Part shown: positions 13,036-18,674 of the stretch, one piece after another
How positions within the stretch are numbered: position 1 is the first letter of the stretch
How the letters are laid out: each line of letters starts with the position of its first letter
Assembly (NCBI GenBank): GCA_045544035.1
Contig: JAZPYE010000009.1
Span: 1 to 32,074 of the forward strand
Length of the DNA: 32,074 nucleotides
Direction of reading: 5' to 3'
From: SIG587 sp045544035
GTDB taxonomy: Bacteria > Bacillota > Clostridia > Oscillospirales > Acutalibacteraceae
Made by a program: the position numbers and the translations under genes
The notes under the pieces: generated by a model
What the model was told of the DNA's origin: nothing
Seen by the model: the letters and a program-made list of their open reading frames with translations, nothing else
The model's database searches: none

Positions 13036-14036
13036 AAAATGCTGCAGAAAACAAAAAAAGAGTATTAAGCGCCATTCAGCCCAGCGGAATGCTGACCTTG
13101 GGAAATTATTTAGGCGCTCTTAAAAATTGGATTAAAATGCAGGATGAGTTTGAATGCACCTTTGCCGTTGCCGACCTGCACACAATAACCGTAAGGCAGG
13201 AGCCTGCAAAGCTTCGCGCACAGATTTATTCCACCTGCGCACTGCTTTTGAGCCTAGGTCTTGACCCCCAAAAATCCACAATGTTTGTGCAGTCCCACGT
13301 GGCGGCGCACTCACAGCTTTCCTGGCTTCTCTCCTGCTACACACAGTTTGGTGAGCTATCCAGAATGACACAGTTTAAGGAGAAATCCCAGCGCCATGCA
13401 GACAATGTTAACGCAGGCCTTTTTACCTATCCCGTTTTAATGGCGGCCGATATTCTCCTCCACCAGCCCGATTTTGTTCCCGTTGGTGCCGACCAAAAAC
13501 AACACCTTGAAATTGCCCGTGACATTGCTAACCGCTTCAACGGGGTTTACGGCAACGTGTTCACGGTGCCCGAGCCCTACATTCCCAAAATCGGTGCCCG
13601 CGTTATGTCCCTTCAGGAGCCAACCAAAAAAATGTCAAAATCGGATGAAAATGTTAACGCCTGGGTGGCTATTCTCGATAGCAAAGATGACATTATCAGA
13701 AAGTTCAAGCGTGCCGTTACCGACAGCGAGGCCAAGGTTTGCATTGGCGAAGAAAAGCACGGCATTAACAACCTTATGGGCATTTATTCTGCCATTACAG
13801 GCAAGACCCTTGATGAAATCACAAAGGAATTTGAGGGTAAGGGCTATGGCGAGTTTAAGCTTGTTGTGGGCGAGGCCGTTGCCGATGAGCTTGCCCCCAT
13901 TAAGGCAAGGTATGATGAGCTGATTGCCGATAAAAAGACCCTTGAGGAAATTTATAAAAATGGTGCCGAAAAGGCTTCTTATGTAGCAAATAAAACACTT
14001 TACAAGGCAATGAAAAAGGTCGGTTTTGTGTTATGA
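13029..14036 (+). CDS. trpS: Tryptophanyl-tRNA synthetase
   Basis: A 335-residue class Ic synthetase attaching tryptophan to tRNA-Trp. The HIGH-type signature is in IQPSGMLTLGNYLGAL (residues 16-31), the KMSKS loop is K201-M202-S203-K204-S205, and the family-typical pieces PVLMAADILLHQPDFVPVGADQKQHLE and AVTDSEAKV are present. Length is normal for bacterial TrpRS. Its ATG overlaps the aminotransferase end by 7 bp and its stop overlaps the holB ATG by 4 bp (ATGA), indicating translational coupling. Confidence 0.97.
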   Translation: MVENAAENKKRVLSAIQPSGMLTLGNYLGALKNWIKMQDEFECTFAVADLHTITVRQEPAKLRAQIYSTCALLLSLGLDPQKSTMFVQSHVAAHSQLSWLLSCYTQFGELSRMTQFKEKSQRHADNVNAGLFTYPVLMAADILLHQPDFVPVGADQKQHLEIARDIANRFNGVYGNVFTVPEPYIPKIGARVMSLQEPTKKMSKSDENVNAWVAILDSKDDIIRKFKRAVTDSEAKVCIGEEKHGINNLMGIYSAITGKTLDEITKEFEGKGYGEFKLVVGEAVADELAPIKARYDELIADKKTLEEIYKNGAEKASYVANKTLYKAMKKVGFVL

Positions 14037-14956
14037 TTTTTCCTCTTATTTCAAATGAGAGAATTAGTGAAACGGTAAAGAATTTTGTAAAGACCAATCA
14101 CTTTCCCCATGCAATCTTAATTGAGGGCGAGGCAGGCCTTGGCAAAAGAACGCTGTGCTCCTTTCTTGCTGCCGCCGCAGTTTGCGAAAGCGGTGATAAT
14201 GCCCCCTGCGGGCAGTGCAAGGGCTGTGAAATGCTAAAGGCGGGCACCCACCCCGATGTTAGCGTTACCACTTTGCAGGACAAGAAAAAATCCATTACCG
14301 TTGCGCAAATAAGGCAGGCGAGAGCCGATGCTTTCATAAAACCCCAAAGCTCTCCCCGCCGTGTTATGATAATTGAACAGGCGCACACCTTAAATGAGCA
14401 GTCACAAAATGCACTTTTAAAGGTGCTTGAGGAGCCACCGGGACAAACGGTGTTCATTTTACTTGCCGAAAATAAATCAGCCCTCCTTCAAACGGTGCTA
14501 AGCCGCTGTGTGACCTTAAGTCTTACAGCGCCGCCTACCGAGGCCGCCGCCGCTTTTCTTAAAAAGCAAAACCCAAGGGTAGAGGATGAGGTGATTTATG
14601 CCGCCCTTTCTGCCGCAAGGAATAACATTGGCAGAGCAGGCGCGCTGCTGAAAAAGAAATCCTTTTCCAAGGCCTACACCGCCGCCGAGGAATTTTTGGA
14701 GATTTATATGGGCGGTGGCAGGAAATACGACATGCTTAAAATCACAGCAAAAATGGATAAGGACAGAGCCCTTGCCAATGAGTTTTTAAGGGAGCTTAAA
14801 TTTGCGGTCAATTTAAAGCTGCCAAGCAGCGTAAATAATAGTGTGACCCTTTCAAAGCTTGTCCGACTTAATGATTTAATAACACAAAAATCCCCGCTGC
14901 TTAATACTAATATAAATTTAGCGCTATTTTTCAGCGGATTTATATGTAATTTGTAG
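14033..14956 (+). CDS. holB: DNA polymerase III delta-prime subunit, clamp loader ATPase
   Basis: A 307-residue clamp-loader subunit of the AAA+ family that helps load the sliding clamp during replication. Walker A is GEAGLGKRT (32-40), followed by a zinc module C51, C59, C62, C65. The segment MIIEQAHTLNEQSQNALLKVLEEPP holds a degenerate Walker B and the conserved LLKVLEEPP, and VLSRC carries the sensor SRC motif. The C-terminal collar domain (about 200-307) is divergent. The start overlaps the trpS stop. In Bacillus holB is followed directly by ricT; here an esterase gene lies between them. Confidence 0.92.
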   Translation: MIFPLISNERISETVKNFVKTNHFPHAILIEGEAGLGKRTLCSFLAAAAVCESGDNAPCGQCKGCEMLKAGTHPDVSVTTLQDKKKSITVAQIRQARADAFIKPQSSPRRVMIIEQAHTLNEQSQNALLKVLEEPPGQTVFILLAENKSALLQTVLSRCVTLSLTAPPTEAAAAFLKKQNPRVEDEVIYAALSAARNNIGRAGALLKKKSFSKAYTAAEEFLEIYMGGGRKYDMLKITAKMDKDRALANEFLRELKFAVNLKLPSSVNNSVTLSKLVRLNDLITQKSPLLNTNINLALFFSGFICNL

Positions 14957-14965
14957 GTGATAAAA

Positions 14966-16063
14966 ATGACAGAAATTCTTTTCAATGATGTAAGAAACAA
15001 AAGAGCAGTTTCAAATTTTGGCAACCCCTACCGTTTTTTAAAGCTTGCACAAAAGGCCCAGCGCGGTGAAGAGATTACCTTTGTTACCATCGGTGGTTCT
15101 ATCACAACGGGCTGCAATGCATCCTGCTTTGAAAATCATTATGGCTGCCTTATTGAAAAATGGCTTAAGGAAAATTTTCCAAATGCAAAAATCAAATTCG
15201 TTTCGGCAGGTATTGGCGCAACAGGTTCACTTGTGGGTATTCACCGACTTGACCGTGATGTCCTTTGCCACAATCCCGACTTTGTTTTGGTTGAGTTTTC
15301 GGTTAACGATGGCTTAAGCGGCTTTACTGCTGAAGAATATTACGATAACCTTATTTACAAGATTTTAAATTCCAAAACCGCTCCGGCAGTTCTTTGCGTG
15401 GGAATGGTTGATGAAAACGGCGGCAGCGCACAGGAAAGCCATTTAAAGGTTGCAAAACACTATGACATTCCTTATTTAAGTTATAAGGATGCCGTTTGGG
15501 AAGACCTTGAAAACGGAACGCTTAAATGGTCAACCCTTTCAAACGACGGTGTTCATCCCATCGATGCAGGACATAAACTTATTGCTGATTTAGTTACTGA
15601 CTGCCTCCAAAAATCATTAAAAATGAACATTGCCGATTTTAACGATATTAAATGCGACAAGCCCTTTACAAATCTTAAATATCAAAATGCAAAAATTTAT
15701 CACGCAGGTCAGCTTGAGCCCAGTGATTTTGGCTGTTTTGCTATTGAAGATATTTTGGTTAACGAGGTTAAAGGCGTTTGGGTGGCAAACACTAACGGCG
15801 AACCGTTAAAATTTGAGTTCGAAAACGTATCCAACATTTTCCTGTCCTTTGAGCGCACCAACAAGGGCAACGGCGGTAAAGCAGTGGCTCAGGTGGGCGA
15901 TGTTAAAACTGAAATGGATTCTGATTTTGAAGGCGGTTGGGGTGTTTACTATAACAGCACAAAGGTTTACGAGAGTGAAACCCCGGGTAGTGTTACCTTA
16001 ACCATTACTCCCGATTTAGAAGAGGGCAAGCGCTTTGCCCTTGTGGGAATTTTGGTTTCTTAA
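14966..16063 (+). CDS. SGNH/GDSL-type hydrolase with C-terminal beta-rich domain, probable carbohydrate esterase
   Basis: A 365-residue protein. The ATG at 14966 follows AGGTGA by 5 bases; an upstream GTG at 14957 would lie inside that site. SGNH blocks are visible: nucleophile serine S45 in TIGGSIT, glycine in AGIGATGS (G82/G84), asparagine N114 in EFSVNDG, and the D194-x-x-H197 pair in NDGVHP. Residues about 225-365 form a separate beta-rich domain. No signal peptide is seen, so it acts in the cytoplasm, perhaps deacetylating imported oligosaccharides, as many GGS-type SGNH esterases do. The substrate is inferred, not shown. It interrupts the conserved holB-ricT pair and is in the same transcription unit (9 bp after holB). 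Confidence 0.87.
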   Translation: MTEILFNDVRNKRAVSNFGNPYRFLKLAQKAQRGEEITFVTIGGSITTGCNASCFENHYGCLIEKWLKENFPNAKIKFVSAGIGATGSLVGIHRLDRDVLCHNPDFVLVEFSVNDGLSGFTAEEYYDNLIYKILNSKTAPAVLCVGMVDENGGSAQESHLKVAKHYDIPYLSYKDAVWEDLENGTLKWSTLSNDGVHPIDAGHKLIADLVTDCLQKSLKMNIADFNDIKCDKPFTNLKYQNAKIYHAGQLEPSDFGCFAIEDILVNEVKGVWVANTNGEPLKFEFENVSNIFLSFERTNKGNGGKAVAQVGDVKTEMDSDFEGGWGVYYNSTKVYESETPGSVTLTITPDLEEGKRFALVGILVS

Positions 16064-16084
16064 TTTTTAAACTTGGAGGCATTT

Positions 16085-16936
16085 ATGACTGAAGTTGTTT
16101 CGGTAAAATTTAAAGAGGACGGCAGGGCCTATTATTTCGACCCCGGCTCGGTTAAATTTGAATTAGGTCAAACGGTTATCGTTGAAACCGCCCGTGGAGA
16201 TGAGTGCGGCACCGTTTGTGAAACCAACCGCCAGGTTAACGATGACACCATTGTGAAGCCCCTTAAAAAGGTTTTAAGGCTTGCCACGAAAAAGGACCTG
16301 CAGAAAGTGGAGGAAAACCGCAAAAAGGAAAAGGCTGCATTTGAGTTTTGTGAGAAAAAGGTAATAGAAAGAAACCTTGATATGAAGCTGGTTGATGTAG
16401 AGGTTTCCTTTGATTCGGGCAAAATGCTTTTCTACTTTACCTCCGATGGCAGGGTGGATTTCAGAGAGCTTGTTAAAGACCTTGCCTCTCAGTTCCACGC
16501 AAGAATAGAACTAAGGCAAATCGGCGTTCGCGATGAAGCAAAGATGTTGGGCGGCATTGGTATTTGCGGTCAGCCCTACTGCTGCAAGCGCTTTTTGGAT
16601 GATTTTCATCCCGTTTCCATTAAAATGGCAAAGGAGCAGGGCCTTTCCCTTAATCCCACCAAAATTTCGGGAAGCTGCGGCAGACTTATGTGCTGTCTTA
16701 AGTATGAACAGAATGCTTACGAATACCTTAACTCAATTTCCCCAAATGTTGGCGCAACCGTTAAAACAAGGGATGGTGTGGGCACCGTTGTTGACATTAA
16801 CCTCTTAACGGGTAATATGCTGGTCAAATTTGAAAACAGCGAAATCCCTGCAAAGTTTAACCGTGATGATGTTAAGGTGCTTTCCCGCGGCAAGAAGAGG
16901 CACGCCGAGCGAGAGGAAATAAATGAGGAGGAATAA
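16085..16936 (+). CDS. ricT: PSP1-domain protein RicT (YaaT family)
   Basis: A 283-residue regulatory protein. The ATG at 16085 follows TTGGAGG by 5 bases. The PSP1 domain includes residues about 50-145. The conserved cysteine motifs GICGQPYCCKRF (C161, C166, C167) and SGSCGRLMCCLKYE (C198, C203, C204) would hold an iron-sulfur cluster in the family. In Bacillus, RicT with RicA and RicF activates RNase Y-dependent mRNA maturation and affects sporulation and competence. The C-terminus has a KOW-like VGATVKTRDGVGTVVDINLLTG segment. Proximity to holB matches the Bacillus gene order. Confidence 0.93.
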   Translation: MTEVVSVKFKEDGRAYYFDPGSVKFELGQTVIVETARGDECGTVCETNRQVNDDTIVKPLKKVLRLATKKDLQKVEENRKKEKAAFEFCEKKVIERNLDMKLVDVEVSFDSGKMLFYFTSDGRVDFRELVKDLASQFHARIELRQIGVRDEAKMLGGIGICGQPYCCKRFLDDFHPVSIKMAKEQGLSLNPTKISGSCGRLMCCLKYEQNAYEYLNSISPNVGATVKTRDGVGTVVDINLLTGNMLVKFENSEIPAKFNRDDVKVLSRGKKRHAEREEINEEE

Positions 16937-16939
16937 AAA

Positions 16940-16980
16940 CTCCCTCAGTCGTTATTTGGCGACAGCTCTTTAAAAAGGGA
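16940..16980. repeat. Fragment of a dispersed palindromic repeat family
   Basis: CTCCCTCAGTCG...GCGACAGCTC and a trailing AAAAAGGGA fit the start of the small CTCCCTC/GAGGGAG palindromic repeat that I recall from many Clostridia genomes. The usual second arm has decayed. It fills most of the gap between ricT and the GNAT gene and is related to 1578-1615. Confidence 0.45.
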
Positions 16981-17013
16981 AGTCAAAGTAATACGAAAAG
17001 CAAAGGTTTTAAA

Positions 17014-17517
17014 ATGAATATTACTGTTAAAAAAGCTAATGCGATAGATGCCGCAGAAATTTTAGAATATTTAAAGCGAGTAGGCGGCGAAACCGACAAC
17101 CTTACCTTTGGAAGGGAAGGGATGCCTTTTACCACACAGGAAGAGGCAGAATATATTAGTGGTCTTGAAACCTCAAAAGATAGTGTTATGCTTGTGGCCA
17201 AATATGAAGGACAAATCGTGGGTCTTGCAAGTTTAAACCGTTTGCCTCGCAGAATGAGCCATCGCGGAGATTTAGCAATATCGGTTGCAAAAAGCCATTG
17301 GAACAAAGGTGTCGGTAGCGAGCTAATTAGAAAAATAATTGATTTTGGCAGGGAAAATTTGTTTGAAATTATTGAATTGCAGGTGCGCTGTGATAACGGC
17401 GCTGCAATTCATCTTTACGAAAAATTCGGATTTAAAAAAGTAGCAACACACCCCGATTTTTTCAAAATAGAAAATGAATATATTGATTTTTACATTATGA
17501 GGTTGGAAATTATATAA
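17014..17517 (+). CDS. GNAT family N-acetyltransferase
   Basis: A 167-residue acetyltransferase of the GCN5 superfamily. The acetyl-CoA binding motif A is ISVAKSHWNKGVGSELIRKII (pyrophosphate loop NKGVGS), preceded by the beta-strand MLVAKYEGQIVGLASL and followed by the motif B region NGAAIHLYEKFGFKK. It is most like the ribosomal-protein or small-molecule acetyltransferase group with an N-terminal FTTQEEAEYIS segment; the substrate is unknown. A weak AAAGG site lies before the ATG. It follows a repeat-family fragment after ricT and ends at a terminator shared with sigK. Confidence 0.9.
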   Translation: MNITVKKANAIDAAEILEYLKRVGGETDNLTFGREGMPFTTQEEAEYISGLETSKDSVMLVAKYEGQIVGLASLNRLPRRMSHRGDLAISVAKSHWNKGVGSELIRKIIDFGRENLFEIIELQVRCDNGAAIHLYEKFGFKKVATHPDFFKIENEYIDFYIMRLEII

Positions 17518-17543
17518 AAAAGGCGGATAAACTCCGCCTTTTT
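17517..17543. terminator. Bidirectional terminator between GNAT gene and sigK
   Basis: AAAAAGGCGGA (17517-17527) pairs with TCCGCCTTTTT (17533-17543) around TAAAC, with U-rich continuation on both strands. It serves both convergent genes. Confidence 0.9.
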
Positions 17544-18228
17544 ATTTTGTCAAATTTTCCTTTAACTTAATAAGTGCTGATTTTTCAATTCGGGAAACGT
17601 AAGACCTTGAAATTTTTAGTTTAGCGGCAATTTCCCTTTGAGTGTATTCCTTTGTTCCGCCAAGACCATAACGCATTGTTATAATAAGCTTTTCACGGTT
17701 GTCAAGTGTCTTTTTTATAACCTCCCGAAGCTGTTCAAGGCGCAATTTAAGGTCAATTTCATCGCCTATGTCACTGTCATCGGCAATAATGTCAATGAGG
17801 GTTAAACAGTTGCCATCCTTGTCGGTGTCAATGGGGTCGGAAATCATCACGTTGTGGGAGCATTTTTTAAGGTTTCTGAAATGCATTAAAATTTCATTTT
17901 CAATGCACCTTGCGGCATAGGTGGAAAGGCGGCTGCTTTTTTGGGGCTTGAAGGTTGAAACGGCCTTAATGAGGCCTATGGTGCCGATGGAAATAAGGTC
18001 CTCCTGGTCTGCAGTTTCGGTGTAATATTTTTTTACAATGTGGGCAACAAGCCTTAAATTATGTTCGATAAGCTTGTTTCGCGCGTTTTTATCCCCCTTA
18101 ATGCTTCGCTCAATAAGTGCGGCCTCCTTTTCCTTTGAAAGGGGCGGCGGAAAAGAGCCGGGGGTGGTGACGTGGAGCGCTAAATAAATAAGAGAAGAAG
18201 CAATTTCCAAAAGGTAAGAGAAAAACAT
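17542..18228 (-). CDS. sigK: Sporulation RNA polymerase sigma-K factor, uninterrupted, with pro-sequence
   Basis: A 228-residue late mother-cell sigma factor of the sigma-70 family. The start is the ATG at 18228, 7 bases after AGGAGGG; a TTG at 18234 would overlap the spacer. Residues 1-24 are a hydrophobic pro-sequence (FFSYLLEIASSLIYLALHV), like the Bacillus pro-sigma-K that SpoIVFB cleaves. PPPLSKEKEAALIERSIKGD begins the mature part. Region 2 is HNLRLVAHIVKKY...DLISIGTIGLIKAV...STYAARCIENEILMHFR, and region 4.2 is YTQREIAAKLKISRSYVSRIEKSAL. The frame is continuous, so there is no skin-type element. It indicates an endospore former. Confidence 0.94.
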   Translation of the reverse strand: MFFSYLLEIASSLIYLALHVTTPGSFPPPLSKEKEAALIERSIKGDKNARNKLIEHNLRLVAHIVKKYYTETADQEDLISIGTIGLIKAVSTFKPQKSSRLSTYAARCIENEILMHFRNLKKCSHNVMISDPIDTDKDGNCLTLIDIIADDSDIGDEIDLKLRLEQLREVIKKTLDNREKLIITMRYGLGGTKEYTQREIAAKLKISRSYVSRIEKSALIKLKENLTK

Positions 18229-18376
18229 AAACAAACCCTCCTGAAATTATATATATGAAGGGAGGAAAAACTTTTTGATTAAAAGCCATAATAATTTCAG
18301 TGTTTTTTAATTGACCTTATGTTTAAACGAGGGTTTGTTTTGTCGAAAAAAGACATATATTGTGTGTAAAAAAAAC

Positions 18377-18406
18377 AAATCCACATTTTGTGGATTTACT
18401 TTTTTT
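18377..18406. terminator. Orphan bidirectional terminator hairpin
   Basis: AAATCCACA (18377-18385) pairs perfectly with TGTGGATTT (18389-18397) around TTT, then ACTTTTTTT. The minus strand also has an eight-T run. No gene ends here, so it probably insulates the divergent units, or ends an unseen short RNA. Confidence 0.7.
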
Positions 18407-18434
18407 GATTTCAGGGTTTCTATGAAAAATAGGC

Positions 18435-18454
18435 AAAAAGGCTGCCTTTTTTTT
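18435..18454 (+). terminator. Second orphan terminator hairpin
   Basis: AAAAAGG (18435-18441), loop CTG and CCTTTTT (18445-18451) with eight T in total. It lies just upstream of the sugar operon promoter. Confidence 0.6.
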
Positions 18455-18456
18455 AC

Positions 18457-18486
18457 ACAAATTGTTCAATTTGTATTGACAAATTG
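18457..18486. promoter_or_regulatory. Operator-like cluster of three ACAAATTG half-sites
   Basis: ACAAATTG (18457-18464), then TT, then the inverted copy CAATTTGT (18467-18474) form a perfect 18-bp dyad directly upstream of the -35. A third direct copy ACAAATTG (18479-18486) overlaps the -35 hexamer. A regulator binding here could activate from the dyad or repress over the -35. No regulator gene is adjacent. Confidence 0.55.
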
Positions 18487-18504
18487 CGGTGAAACTGTTA
18501 AACT
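18476..18504 (+). promoter_or_regulatory. Promoter of the carbohydrate uptake operon
   Basis: TTGACA (18476-18481), a 17-bp spacer and TAAACT (18499-18504) with extended -10 TGT. The leader to the ATG at 18675 is about 165 nt. Confidence 0.8.
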
Positions 18505-18573
18505 AAAATAGTAAAAATATACAAATATTGGGTTAGTAGCCCCTAATTATAAAATTTAAAACCGAGTAAAAAA

Positions 18574-18601
18574 GCGGCATTTGTAAAACAATGTCGTTTT
18601 T
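18574..18601 (+). terminator. Attenuator-like hairpin in the operon leader
   Basis: CGGCATT (18575-18581) pairs with AATGTCG (18590-18596) with one wobble, extended by two pairs past a bulge, followed by TTTTT. It lies about 65 nt after the expected transcription start and 75 nt before the first gene, so it could end transcripts early. No competing antiterminator was identified. Confidence 0.45.
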
Positions 18602-18674
18602 GGTGTTCTTTTTTTAAATAATATATTTTTAATATATTATATATAAATCATATTAAAATGCAAAGGTGAAACAG

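Larger units (their letters stand above)
18241..18674. other. 434-bp regulatory gap between sigK and the sugar-uptake operon
   Basis: No gene is seen. From left to right it holds a CTGAAATTAT/ATAATTTCAG inverted repeat (18241-18250, 18291-18300), two back-to-back terminator hairpins (18377-18406, 18435-18454), a half-site cluster and promoter (18457-18504), and a leader with an attenuator-like hairpin (18574-18601) and AT-rich palindromes (about 18618-18650). Confidence 0.75.

Noticed and set aside
18231..18300. Sigma-E or sigma-K type promoter for sigK (CATATATAT-like -10 on the minus strand)
   Set aside because: AT-rich sequence gives such matches by chance and no convincing -35 at the right spacing was found.
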